Of a stretch of DNA of 64,000 bases, positions 25,063 to 33,579 are shown piece after piece. Position 1 is the first letter of the stretch; each line of letters opens with the position of its first letter. The stretch spans positions 620,001-684,000 of the forward strand of contig CAZDWJ010000001.1 in the NCBI GenBank assembly GCA_964509195.1, given 5' to 3'. Under the pieces are notes generated by a model. The model saw only the letters and a list, made by a program, of their open reading frames with translations, was not told where the DNA came from and did not search any database. The position numbers were made by a program, and so were the translations under genes. The DNA comes from UBA4802 sp964509195. GTDB taxonomy: Bacteria; Spirochaetota; UBA4802; UB4802.

Positions 25063-25875
25063 ATGTTTCAGGTGTACTTAACTTTTGACATTGACAGGGA
25101 ATTGGCTGCCAGACTGGAAGAACATGCCCAGAGTATTTCAATATTGTATGATAAGAAAGCTATTATTGCGCTCTTTGATTCAGAGGACGAAATCCCTGCC
25201 TTTGCACGTGATTATATTCTTTCCATTACCACGCTTGATGAAGAAATCTGGAAATACCGTTATTTGGATTCATTCAATGGCATTGCAGTCACTCCATCGG
25301 TGTTTGTGTATCCAGCAATAAAAGGTAAAGTGTGCGATAGCTCATACAAATATTCTATCGCGATAAACCCAAAGGACGCCTTTGGCGATGGAACGCATCC
25401 CACCACACGCATGTGTATCCAAACATTGGAGACAATTGCAGGAACTATCGCTAAAGAACAACTGCCATCATATTCACTGTGTGATGTTGGCACCGGTACC
25501 GGTATAATAGCTATAGCAGCAGAGCTTTTTGGGTTTGACACAATAGATGCGTTAGATATCGATCCACTGGCAATACAGCGTGCAAAAGAGAATGCTTATT
25601 ATAACGGGTGTACAAAGATTAATTTTTTTGTGGGTGATATTGCACAACTGCAGCATAGTACTCAGTATAAAATTGTTATTGCAAATTTACTGTCAGATAT
25701 TATTGAGAAGAATGTCAATGCAATTGTATCACTGGTTGAAGAAGGTGGAACTTTAATAGCCAGTGGCATACATGATCGCTGGGCAAAAGGAATATCTAGC
25801 TTAATTCAGAAATATTGTAAGCTGATGGATGAGAAGGTTATGGACCAGTGGCATTGCCTGGTATTTGAAAAATAA
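25063..25875 (+). CDS. prmA: Ribosomal protein L11 methyltransferase (PrmA-like)
   Basis: A SAM-dependent methyltransferase that modifies ribosomal protein L11. Of 270 residues, the N-terminal 100 form the substrate-recognition domain. NPKDAFGDGTHPTTRMC (near 106) is the PrmA signature, CDVGTGTGIIAIAA (near 144) is the SAM-binding loop, and IANLLSDII takes the place of the NPPY-like motif. It is 6 bp behind nrdJ and 18 bp ahead of the MBL gene, so it is co-transcribed with them. Confidence 0.9.
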   Translation: MFQVYLTFDIDRELAARLEEHAQSISILYDKKAIIALFDSEDEIPAFARDYILSITTLDEEIWKYRYLDSFNGIAVTPSVFVYPAIKGKVCDSSYKYSIAINPKDAFGDGTHPTTRMCIQTLETIAGTIAKEQLPSYSLCDVGTGTGIIAIAAELFGFDTIDALDIDPLAIQRAKENAYYNGCTKINFFVGDIAQLQHSTQYKIVIANLLSDIIEKNVNAIVSLVEEGGTLIASGIHDRWAKGISSLIQKYCKLMDEKVMDQWHCLVFEK

Positions 25876-25893
25876 AAGTGATAGTTTTTAACA

Positions 25894-26889
25894 ATGAATC
25901 CCTGTGAAGAAATATACCCCGGCATTTTCAAAGTAGTTCAACATAGAACACGCAGGATAGCTCCACCTGTAAATGTGTATATAATAGCAGGCAAGGAAGG
26001 ATTAATCTTTGATGCAGGATACGGGGATGATACCTCAATACGTGTAATGGGTGAGGCAATTGCACATATACACAGCCTTAATGAAAAATGGAAAATTTCA
26101 AATGTATTGCCAAGCCATACTCATCCTGACCATTTCTCAGGATTACAAAAGTTGCGTCATCGCTATGGTATAAAAGTACTGCTCACAGAAGAGATGGCCA
26201 AGGTATTATCCAATAAACACGCATACAGAAATTCCTACAGATGGACAAATGAGCAACGATATCGTTATTCTTCATTTGTTGAGCGTGTGTCTGAATTGCC
26301 GCTTCAACTTGTATTCAGGAGTATGTATAAAAAGGTGTATGGCATTGCGTTTCTTAAGTCCCATGACACAACTGTATCACCAGGGCAAACACTTTCAATA
26401 AATGGCTATAATTTTACAATTTTACATGGGCCCGGTCACTGTAATGATCATATCATGCTGTATGATGAAAAAAAGGGGATACTTTTTGCTGGCGACAATA
26501 TCCTGCGAAGTATTTACACCTGGCTTGGACCGCCACGGTCAGACCTTGCACAGTATTATTCAACTCTTGAAATGTGCCTGCACCTGCCTAACTTACAGCT
26601 TATATTGAGCGCTCACGGCAGTCCCATCCACAACCCTAAAGAAAGAATAAAAGAAATAATAGAATACCGGAAACTGCGGACAAAGCAGGTATACAAAATT
26701 GTTGCAAATGAAAAAAATGGAATACCCTTTAACAAGCTTTTGGATATATTATATCCACACTCATTACAACGCAGATGGCTGGCAAGGGGCTGGATTATTA
26801 TAACAGTGGAATACCTTTTATGCAGCAATGTCATTGCTTTTGACGGGAAGAGAATTAAAGCTACCTGTAATAATATTAACGCACTCTGA
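25894..26889 (+). CDS. MBL-fold hydrolase with C-terminal winged-helix-like tail
   Basis: A 331-residue metallo-beta-lactamase-fold protein. Metal ligands are seen in LPSHTHPDHFSG (HxHxDH near residue 72), GPGHCNDH (near 179) and FAGDNIL; a fourth set is SAHGSPI. The segment after about 250 (EYRKLRTKQVYKIVANEKNGIP) is the helical tail found in LACTB2-like proteins, which include RNA-cutting and thioester-cutting enzymes. The substrate cannot be told. Last gene of the nrdJ-prmA group. Confidence 0.8.
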   Translation: MNPCEEIYPGIFKVVQHRTRRIAPPVNVYIIAGKEGLIFDAGYGDDTSIRVMGEAIAHIHSLNEKWKISNVLPSHTHPDHFSGLQKLRHRYGIKVLLTEEMAKVLSNKHAYRNSYRWTNEQRYRYSSFVERVSELPLQLVFRSMYKKVYGIAFLKSHDTTVSPGQTLSINGYNFTILHGPGHCNDHIMLYDEKKGILFAGDNILRSIYTWLGPPRSDLAQYYSTLEMCLHLPNLQLILSAHGSPIHNPKERIKEIIEYRKLRTKQVYKIVANEKNGIPFNKLLDILYPHSLQRRWLARGWIIITVEYLLCSNVIAFDGKRIKATCNNINAL

Positions 26890-26936
26890 AAGCTATTTTA
26901 GGTATGGTGAAATAATCTGTCGACCAGTATGCAGTA

Positions 26937-27902
26937 CTATTTCTGAACTGGAAATGGCGTTTTCCCTGTTAAAAATTCGAACGCATCCCGTGCAGTTTGT
27001 TCAGGAATCTCCTCCATTGGAATATGGCCAACACCATCGTAGACTTTGAAAATAGCGTGTGGGAGGTCTTTTTTCCATTTAGGGAATTCTGTAGAGTAAG
27101 GTATCCAGACATCTTTTGTTCCCCACATGACCATGATAGGGCATTGTATATCAGTAAGGCCTTTTGAAAGATCCTCTCTCTTTGAGTACTCTTTCATTAC
27201 CATAAAGACATCAATCCATGCGCTTTTGTTTCCTTCTTTTTGCGATAGCTCAAAGTAACGGTTTATCACAGTATCAGTGACTTTGCTTTGGTTGCCATAT
27301 ACTTCGTAAACAGCTTTTTTAATGAAATAACGTGGCATAGCTATTCGTGCAAATGGACGTATAAAAATATTTGTGGAGAATTTCAGAAGCCATGGCATAT
27401 CCTGTGGATAACCAACTGAATCAATTAAGATAAGTTTTTCAACTTTATCAGGATGAGCAACTGCAAATTTCCATGCAATAAATCCCCCCAATGAGTTGCC
27501 AGCAATTGAAAATTTTTGTATACCCAAAAGTTCAGTTGCTTTGTAAAGCAATTCTACACTATACTCAGGAGTATAGTTTTTAGATGGTATTTGACCGGAT
27601 AATCCAAATCCTGGTATGTCAAATCGAATAATACGGAAGTGGTCTTTTAGTAATGATACCCATCCATCCCATGTATGCAGGGATGAACACACTCCATGAA
27701 TGAGCAATAATACAGGTTTATCTTTCTTGCCCTCATCACGAATATGTATAATAGTCTGATCAATGAGTATAAAGCGGGAGTTATCATTTGCATATTTTGG
27801 TTTAAGATCATCCACAGAAATATTTTTCATTCCTAAAGACGAACAGCTTACTGTAAAGACAAATAACATTACATAAATCATGCCTCTGATATTTGGAAAC
27901 AT
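26937..27902 (-). CDS. Alpha/beta-hydrolase lipoprotein
   Basis: A 321-residue alpha/beta-hydrolase anchored as a lipoprotein (MIYVMLFVFTVSCSS, lipobox VSC). The oxyanion region is LLIHGVCSSLHTW, the nucleophile serine is in AGNSLGGFIA, the acid is in WGTKDVWIP and the histidine in GVGHIPMEE, so the triad is complete. Likely an esterase or lipase of the cell envelope; the substrate is unknown. A strong GAGGAGGT ribosome site precedes the ATG. A TetR-like operator within a minus-strand promoter lies about 190 bp upstream and may control it. Confidence 0.85.
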   Translation of the reverse strand: MFPNIRGMIYVMLFVFTVSCSSLGMKNISVDDLKPKYANDNSRFILIDQTIIHIRDEGKKDKPVLLLIHGVCSSLHTWDGWVSLLKDHFRIIRFDIPGFGLSGQIPSKNYTPEYSVELLYKATELLGIQKFSIAGNSLGGFIAWKFAVAHPDKVEKLILIDSVGYPQDMPWLLKFSTNIFIRPFARIAMPRYFIKKAVYEVYGNQSKVTDTVINRYFELSQKEGNKSAWIDVFMVMKEYSKREDLSKGLTDIQCPIMVMWGTKDVWIPYSTEFPKWKKDLPHAIFKVYDGVGHIPMEEIPEQTARDAFEFLTGKTPFPVQK

Positions 27903-28088
27903 AGAGTTACCTCCTCAGTTATTAAGTGGTTATGTAGCAGCTGAATTCTCTAAACTTATTTTAGGATTACGTATGTTAAAAAAGCTAATTGATACGGATA
28001 TTTCATTTATTGTATGTCTATCATACATTTAAACGATAAATAAAATAATATTCGGAAGTATAGTACTTAAAAAGTAAATCTCATAAAT

Positions 28089-28119
28089 AAATAAACTGAC
28101 AAGTCGGTATTTATGTCAA
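28089..28119 (-). promoter_or_regulatory. TetR-like operator inside a minus-strand promoter
   Basis: ACTGACAAGTCGGT (28095-28108) is a near-perfect palindrome (ACTGAC / GTCGGT, one mismatch) flanked by A/T-rich symmetric bases, the form of a TetR/AcrR-family operator. On the minus strand a TTGACA (28119-28114) stands just upstream and a TTTATT lies 18 bases on, so the palindrome would block the promoter. The downstream minus-strand gene is the alpha/beta-hydrolase. No tetR gene is in the window. Confidence 0.45.
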
Positions 28120-28481
28120 GCATTTTAGAGAGTAAAAATAAATATTAGAAAAAGTTGTCTGCAAACAGTGAAATTTTAGTGAATTCCCAAGAACTATTAT
28201 TTTTTACGATTATTACTCAGTTAATATACTAATTAAGGTAAAAACGCTTTCATTATTCATTGTAAATTTATACAATTATTTAAGTGATGAAAGCACTCAT
28301 TGGATGTATCTCTGATTTTTTTTAAAAAGGATACTTTCGTTCAATATAATTTTTATAGCAGATAAGGTTATTTTTGTTATAGAGTATATGTGGACAATGT
28401 GTACCAGTACTCCTTTGATATCTCTGGTAAAAATAAAAAAATATATATTTTCAATAAAAAAATTTTTGATATGCTTGACTT

Positions 28482-28510
28482 TTTATCAAAAGAATATTTT
28501 ATTATATAAT
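28482..28510 (+). promoter_or_regulatory. Promoter of the structured RNA
   Basis: A perfect TATAAT at 28505-28510 is preceded 17 bases upstream by TTATCA (28482-28487). A TTGACT at 28475-28480 is too far for a usual spacer. The start would fall at about 28515-28517, exactly at the base of the first RNA hairpin. Confidence 0.6.
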
Positions 28511-28514
28511 GAAG

Positions 28515-28675
28515 AGTAGGTTTTAGGTTATTTACAACTCTAAAGTCTTACTATTCTAGCCGCAAGGAATCTTGCGGAAAGTCAGTTTGGTACGAAATGT
28601 ACCACAAGTAAGGGTAAAGTTTATCCAGAAAAGAAAGAGGGTGAAATTCCCGAAATTTCATCCTCTTTCTTTTTT
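28515..28675 (+). ncRNA. Structured RNA with five hairpins, family not recognised
   Basis: About 160 nt, no reading frame. Visible stems: H1 AGTAGGTTTTAG (28515-28526) with CTAAAGTCTTACT (28540-28552); H2 CCGCAAG / CTTGCGG with loop GAAT (28560-28577); H3 TGGTAC / GTACCA with loop GAAAT (28588-28604); H4 GGGTAA / TTATCC with loop AGT (28612-28626); H5 is a 15-bp intrinsic terminator. Promoter and terminator frame it closely. It could be a free small RNA or a cis leader of the DUF167 gene 33 bp downstream. It is not tmRNA, SRP RNA, RNase P RNA or a cobalamin, glycine, SAM or c-di-GMP riboswitch that I can recognise. Confidence 0.6.
28633..28675 (+). terminator. Intrinsic terminator of the structured RNA
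   Basis: GAAAGAGGGTGAAAT (28633-28647) pairs with ATTTCATCCTCTTTC (28655-28669) with one G-U pair, followed by a run of six T. Confidence 0.88.
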
Positions 28676-28707
28676 ATGAATATAGTGAATGCAAACAGTA
28701 TACGTTC

Positions 28708-28995
28708 ATGGAAGAGTATTGTATTACAGTAAAAGTCATTCCCAAATCATCAAAAAACAGTGTACAGTTTGAGAATAATGTGTTACGGGTGCACCTTAAT
28801 ACACCACCGGTTGATGGAAAAGCAAATAAAGCGTTACTAGAACTTCTGGCTGAAGTTCTCCGTGTTTCAAAATCATCTATAGAAATTATTCATGGGGAAA
28901 AGGGTAGAAATAAGCTGGTCAAAATAAAAGGCTTGAGTGAATTAATTTTCAAACAGAAACTTGAAGAACATAATAAGGGAACTTCTAAAAACTAA
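28708..28995 (+). CDS. yggU: DUF167/YggU family protein
   Basis: A 95-residue protein of the small DUF167 family: VKVIPKSSKNSV at the N-terminus and the conserved VHLNTPPVDGKANKALLELLA, then SSIEIIHGEKGRNKLVKI. The biochemical role is unknown. There is no good ribosome site before the ATG. Its last residues (KGTSKN) and stop codon are encoded by the left end of a dispersed palindromic repeat, so the C-terminus may have been changed by repeat insertion. Confidence 0.85.
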   Translation: MEEYCITVKVIPKSSKNSVQFENNVLRVHLNTPPVDGKANKALLELLAEVLRVSKSSIEIIHGEKGRNKLVKIKGLSELIFKQKLEEHNKGTSKN

Positions 28996-29089
28996 CTTTT
29001 AATGATCTTCCCTTTTAGGCACATAAATGTGGAAAAACTGCTTTCTTTTATTTAAAATCTGAAGGATTACAGTTTTAGATGTGCCCATA
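28975..29089 (+). repeat. Dispersed palindromic repeat, copy A (about 115 bp)
   Basis: Begins AAGGGAACTTCTAAAAACTAA and ends GATGTGCCCATA. Within it GGCACAT and ATGTGCC, and AAAACTG and CAGTTTT, form nested inverted arms. A second copy, inverted, is at 46798-46916. Of the first 38 bases, about 35 match. It overlaps the yggU stop. Confidence 0.8.
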
Positions 29090-29209
29090 GCAAAAAATGA
29101 TTGATTCCTAAATATCAAATTATGACAAAAGATAAAATGGTACACCCCACCGATAAAAGCGTGGGATACTCTTAATTATTCATAAAAATAATTTTTTAGG
29201 AATAATATA

Positions 29210-29590
29210 ATGAATCGGTTTATTCTGTGTGTTTATTATGTGCTGGCAATTATCATTTTACAATCATGTGCATCCGAAAATGAATCTATTAAAGAAGGAT
29301 GTATTAATAAAAATACGTTGCGGGTAGTGGTATTTATTGCTGAAAACTCACTACCAAAAGGAAAAATAAATAAAGACAAAATATCAAAAGAAGCATTGAA
29401 AATTGCAGATAATCGTTGTCAGACTATTATTGCATCTGCATTGATGATGCACAATAAGAAATTTGAATCACTTGATGCCTATGTTATGTCGTGGAAGATT
29501 GGATTGATTGAAAAGAGGGATGATGGGCATGTTGTTGGTGTGGATTACACTTTACACGATAACATCACCTCATTACTTCAGTGCAAGTAA
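29210..29590 (+). CDS. Small lipoprotein of unknown function
   Basis: A 126-residue lipoprotein (lipobox LQSC at about residues 17-20). The mature part has one predicted alpha/beta domain with several cysteines (EGCIN, DNRCQT and C-terminal LQCK). AGGA precedes the ATG. It is 9 bp ahead of the MnmC-type gene, so the two are probably co-transcribed, though no functional link is evident. Not recognised. Confidence 0.65.
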   Translation: MNRFILCVYYVLAIIILQSCASENESIKEGCINKNTLRVVVFIAENSLPKGKINKDKISKEALKIADNRCQTIIASALMMHNKKFESLDAYVMSWKIGLIEKRDDGHVVGVDYTLHDNITSLLQCK

Positions 29591-29599
29591 ATCCCATGT

Positions 29600-30421
29600 A
29601 TGAAGTTTAAAACACTTATCACAGAAGATACTACCGTTACCGTTTTTGATGAAAACTACAACGAAGCGATGCATTCCCTTTCAGGTGCGTATCAGGAAGC
29701 ACTGCACATGCATGTTATACCTTCAAAAGTCCTTGAGAGAAAAGGAAAGGTGCACGTGCTAGATATTGGCTTTGGATTGGGGTATAATGTGCTTGCACTG
29801 TGTTATGAAGCAATGAAGCAAAAACAGGATGCATTCTATATAATTACTTCTTTTGAAAAGAATATCGATGTAGTTTCAGCAATGGAGTTTGTTTGCTTCA
29901 ATGATGAAAGAGATAGTATCTATGAATTGTTGAAGTATGCAGCAGGTGGTAATACAATCAGTACTGATTATTTCAGCCATAGTGTGCTGTATGGAGATGC
30001 CCGACAGTTACTGTCGCGTTTGCCTATGCATCATTTTGATGCTGTGTTTCACGACCCCTTTTCTCCAGCAAAAAATCCTGAATTGTGGACAGTTGATTTC
30101 TTTAAAAGGCTTTATGATGTATGCAACGATGAGTGTATTGTTACAACATATTCAGCTGCAGTACATGTGAGAGCTGCGATGAGAAACGCAGGATTTGTTG
30201 TTGGGAAAGGTCCACAGGTTGGCAGAAAAAAAGAAGGAACTATCGCAACTAAAAAGAATAAGCACGTTACTTCTCTTGATGATCAATATTTTGCGCAATT
30301 AGAAAAAGAACCTAAAGCTATTCCTTTCACGGATCCAGGTTTATGCGCTACCATGGAAGAGATACGACAGCGGCGGAAATTAGCAATGCTTCAGTTTAAA
30401 AAAGGTCTTCAAGCTCCTTGA
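29600..30421 (+). CDS. MnmC2-like tRNA methyltransferase (DUF752)
   Basis: A 273-residue SAM-dependent methyltransferase like the MnmC methyltransferase domain, which finishes mnm5U34 at the tRNA wobble position. The signatures are DENYNEAMHSLSGAYQEA at the N-terminus, the SAM loop LDIGFGLGYNVL (near 54), and FHDPFSPAKNPELWT (near 150), then YSAAVHVRAAMRNAGF. The FAD domain of enterobacterial MnmC is absent, as in stand-alone MnmC2 proteins. The last 26 bp overlap the convergent gene. mnmA lies at the right edge of the window. Confidence 0.85.
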   Translation: MKFKTLITEDTTVTVFDENYNEAMHSLSGAYQEALHMHVIPSKVLERKGKVHVLDIGFGLGYNVLALCYEAMKQKQDAFYIITSFEKNIDVVSAMEFVCFNDERDSIYELLKYAAGGNTISTDYFSHSVLYGDARQLLSRLPMHHFDAVFHDPFSPAKNPELWTVDFFKRLYDVCNDECIVTTYSAAVHVRAAMRNAGFVVGKGPQVGRKKEGTIATKKNKHVTSLDDQYFAQLEKEPKAIPFTDPGLCATMEEIRQRRKLAMLQFKKGLQAP

Positions 30422-32102
30422 TGACAGATGTATCGTTTTGTTTTTTTTCTTCCTGCAGCACTGTTTTTGTATCTTTCTTTGGCTGGCCAACGTTAAAGGG
30501 TGTTTCGCCTTCTTTAAATTCGATATCTCCGGATAGATCCCCTTCTGAAATACGGTAAGATAGTGCCTGAGAATAAAAGTATGCTAAATGAATTGCTTCA
30601 TATACCTTTTTATTTTGCAATACCTGTATTGATTCAACATTGACATCAAATTCTAGAAAATCCTGTGGATTCTCAATTATTTTATTTTCCTCATCCATAT
30701 CATGAATGAGAATATCCAGTTCTGCAGCAATTTTGTCCATAATGGCTTTTGTAGTCATACGCATGTTTTTTGATTCTATCTTTTTCTTCTTTTCAAGCTG
30801 TGTGAGGCGCTTTGTATATTCAATATACTGGGCATTGTTAATAGGCTTTTCAGCACGTATGCGTTCGTATGTTTCAAGGACATGCATATATTCTTCAAAG
30901 CTTTCAGTTACCTTGCGTAGCTCATTATAGCAATCAGCAAGTTTGTTTTTATAATCTATTTTCCCTGCTTCAGTGAACTGTATATTGTATTTGATTTTGT
31001 TTGTGGTAAGAATAATTGAAAATTCATCATCAAACTTTTTAAACAGTGCGTACGTTATAACAGCCTTGTCTGCAGGGTTTGCCTGCACATAGGAATCTTT
31101 TGGGAAAAGTGCAACTATATCGTTAGTGCTTAAATTCATAAGAGAAAGCCCTTTGAGGATGTGTGGCGGAATTTCGGATGTTTCTTTCTGCTGTTGAGTT
31201 TGCTCATCGTCAGGTTTCTGGTCAGTCTTTACTGCTTTACGCTTTCCAGGCAGGTCACTATCATTTATTTGTAAGATAGTCCGGATATAGGGGCTTGTTA
31301 TGTCAATATAGACATTGTAGTAATGGCAGAATAGAATATGTAGCCGTGGCAGAAATTTGTAAAATGTAATATAAAGGCTATTACGAATATATTTCCTTTT
31401 TTCATAATAAGATGATTTTTGCTTTTCTATAGATGCTTGTATTTCCAGTGCATTGTTAAATGCAAGCTCAATTAATTCTATATAAGGATAAAGAATGTAA
31501 AGGCTTTTGTACATGGGCATAAGGTGGTTTTTTAATTTCTGAATACTTACCATATCATTAGCTTGTTGCAGTGCCTCGATTTCATTGAATCGTGTTCTGT
31601 CAAAAATATTGGAAATCATCACAATAAGTTCATAATACAGCGGGTTTATCTGGTCCAGTTTAGCTATAATTTGTTTGCTATACTGTGGATTGAATATATG
31701 GTAATACTGTACCTGAAATTGGAGAAGGGCTGTTTTGTAGGTATGGATGATGTTTTCCATAAAACGGGTTTTACAGTACTCTGCAGATAAGCCGGACACT
31801 CCTAGGAAGAATAATCGTAAACGGATAAATAACGTAGAAAGTTTTTTTTGCAGCCAGCTTTCAAACATTTCATCTGTTTGAATTTTTTGCTGCTTTGATT
31901 CCTTTGGAATTGTTCTGGGTTGTGGCTGGCGCACTATTCTACTGGATGGTTTGATGTTTTTTGTCTGTTTGGCAGATGATTTCTCGCGCTCCTCAATAAC
32001 TTTGCCTCCCGCCTGCACAAATTTTTCAAACATTTGCTTGCGGGTTCTTTCATCAAGTTCATCAACTTTGATGTTTTCTTTTGTTTTATCTATCTTCTTC
32101 AT
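30396..32102 (-). CDS. Large cytosolic protein of unknown function (568 aa)
   Basis: No family recognised. No signal peptide or TM segment. Residues 1-80 are charged and proline/lysine-rich (likely disordered). About 80-290 are helical and rich in Tyr, Leu and Ile. A second charged linker (KTDQKPDDEQTQQQKE, near 300) leads to an alpha-helical C-terminal domain (about 320-540) with an acidic tail. It is reminiscent of large hypothetical proteins in spirochaete genomes. Convergent with and overlapping the MnmC-type gene. Confidence 0.6.
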   Translation of the reverse strand: MKKIDKTKENIKVDELDERTRKQMFEKFVQAGGKVIEEREKSSAKQTKNIKPSSRIVRQPQPRTIPKESKQQKIQTDEMFESWLQKKLSTLFIRLRLFFLGVSGLSAEYCKTRFMENIIHTYKTALLQFQVQYYHIFNPQYSKQIIAKLDQINPLYYELIVMISNIFDRTRFNEIEALQQANDMVSIQKLKNHLMPMYKSLYILYPYIELIELAFNNALEIQASIEKQKSSYYEKRKYIRNSLYITFYKFLPRLHILFCHYYNVYIDITSPYIRTILQINDSDLPGKRKAVKTDQKPDDEQTQQQKETSEIPPHILKGLSLMNLSTNDIVALFPKDSYVQANPADKAVITYALFKKFDDEFSIILTTNKIKYNIQFTEAGKIDYKNKLADCYNELRKVTESFEEYMHVLETYERIRAEKPINNAQYIEYTKRLTQLEKKKKIESKNMRMTTKAIMDKIAAELDILIHDMDEENKIIENPQDFLEFDVNVESIQVLQNKKVYEAIHLAYFYSQALSYRISEGDLSGDIEFKEGETPFNVGQPKKDTKTVLQEEKKQNDTSVIKELEDLF

Positions 32103-32228
32103 TGTGATGCTCTTTATTTAAATATACATGTATAATATGATGTATGTCAACAATAATTAAATAAGAAAATAACTTGCAAAAATTGGCATACATGTTCCAA
32201 TTGTGAATACGTATGATGGTGGTGGAAT

Positions 32229-32624
32229 ATGGTGACGTTTCAGGTTAACACAACGCGAAAAGAAGAATTCATTGATATAACAGCCAGCGTTGCTGAAGCA
32301 GTTGCTCAATCACACATATCACGCGGCATCTGTTGTGTGTATATCCCGCATACCACTGCTGCAGTTACCATTAATGAAAATGCTGACCCTACAGTGCCAA
32401 AAGACATTATAATGGGACTATCGCACCTTAAACTTGAATCATTGCATTTTGCTCACCTTGAGGGAAATTCACCTGCACATATCAAATCATCGGTTATAGG
32501 CTGTTCCATTACTATCATGGTGGAAAATAATCGTCTGCAACTGGGTACCTGGCAGGGAATTTTTTTCTGCGAATTTGATGGACCACGCACACGAAAAGTC
32601 ATGGTGCAGTGTGTGGGAACATAA
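32229..32624 (+). CDS. yjbQ: YjbQ/UPF0047 family protein
   Basis: A 131-residue member of the UPF0047 family, sometimes annotated as secondary thiamine-phosphate synthase. Family motifs: GICCVYIPHTTAAVTINENADP (residues about 34-55, with the likely metal-binding histidine), HLEGNSPAHIKSSVIG (near 77) and LGTWQGIFFCEFDGPR at the end. A GGTGG ribosome site lies before the ATG. Single gene. Confidence 0.92.
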   Translation: MVTFQVNTTRKEEFIDITASVAEAVAQSHISRGICCVYIPHTTAAVTINENADPTVPKDIIMGLSHLKLESLHFAHLEGNSPAHIKSSVIGCSITIMVENNRLQLGTWQGIFFCEFDGPRTRKVMVQCVGT

Positions 32625-32724
32625 CAGTGTAATTTTTTGTTTTTGACAAAATTTGCACTACACTATTAATACACTATCATAATGAACTATCCTTATAGAA
32701 AACAATAAACAATTGAGGTGGATA

Positions 32725-33579
32725 ATGAATTATTTTACTGGCACTGAAGATTATGTTCTTTCTCAGGAACTCAAGGATAATGTGAATGTGGCGATAGCAT
32801 TAGGACGCCCGTTACTTGTAAAAGGTGAACCGGGCACAGGTAAAACATTGCTGGCACATTCTATTGCCAGAGGTCTTGGAAAACGGCTTTTAGTATGGAA
32901 TATTAAATCAACCACCAAGGCACAAGAGGGCTTATATGTGTACGATACAGTGCAGCGATTGAATGATGCACGGTTTGGCGATAAGGATGTTTCCAATATT
33001 AAACAATATATTAAGCTGGGCAAACTGGGAGAAGCCTTTGCATCAGAAGACCAGGTTGTGCTATTAATTGATGAAATTGATAAAGCTGATATTGAATTTC
33101 CCAACGACCTGTTGCATGAGCTTGACATCATGAATTTTTATATACCTGAAACAGGTGAAACAATCACTGCCAGACACCGCCCCATCGTTATTATTACGTC
33201 AAACAGTGAAAAGGAATTGCCAGACCCGTTTTTGAGGCGATGTGTATTCCACTACATAGCATTTCCTGATGAAGAGCTTATGGAAAAGATTGTGCGAGTA
33301 CATTTCCCAAATATTGAAAAAAAGCTTTTGCGTGAATGCTTAAAGAAATTTTACTGGATTCGGCAGTTTGATATGTTGCGTAAAAAACCTTCAACCAGTG
33401 AACTGGTTGACTGGATTCAGGCTCTTATGGTTGGTGGTGTGCCAGTGAAAACGATAGAGGATGAGTTGCCATTTATTGGGACTCTTTTAAAGAAGAAGGA
33501 AGACATTGATGTTGTTGTCAATTCTGGAAAAACACACTATGCATACAGCAGCAGTATAAGGACACGCGATGTTTATTAA
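32725..33579 (+). CDS. MoxR-family AAA+ ATPase
   Basis: The ATG at 32725 is chosen because GAGGTGG lies just before it. The 284 residues carry Walker A GEPGTGKT (near 40), Walker B VLLIDEIDKAD (near 112), sensor 1 in ITSNSEKELPDPF, and the arginine finger region RRCVFH. It overlaps the VWA-domain gene by 11 bp. MoxR ATPases work with VWA proteins as chaperones for metal insertion or complex assembly. The client is unknown, as no metalloenzyme gene is nearby. Confidence 0.92.
   Translation: MNYFTGTEDYVLSQELKDNVNVAIALGRPLLVKGEPGTGKTLLAHSIARGLGKRLLVWNIKSTTKAQEGLYVYDTVQRLNDARFGDKDVSNIKQYIKLGKLGEAFASEDQVVLLIDEIDKADIEFPNDLLHELDIMNFYIPETGETITARHRPIVIITSNSEKELPDPFLRRCVFHYIAFPDEELMEKIVRVHFPNIEKKLLRECLKKFYWIRQFDMLRKKPSTSELVDWIQALMVGGVPVKTIEDELPFIGTLLKKKEDIDVVVNSGKTHYAYSSSIRTRDVY

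Larger units (their letters stand above)
27903..28514. other. Long AT-rich intergenic region upstream of the structured RNA
   Basis: No gene is seen. It holds small inverted repeats (TGTATG / CATACA near 28011; GCTTTCAT / ATGAAAGC near 28242 and 28284, about 40 bases apart), a TetR-like operator at 28095-28108, and the promoter of the RNA at its right end. Confidence 0.6.

Noticed and set aside
28515..28675. tracrRNA, tmRNA or SRP RNA identity for the structured RNA
   Set aside because: There is no CRISPR locus nearby, no tag frame or Ala-tRNA-like ends, and no SRP GGAAGxA apical motif.
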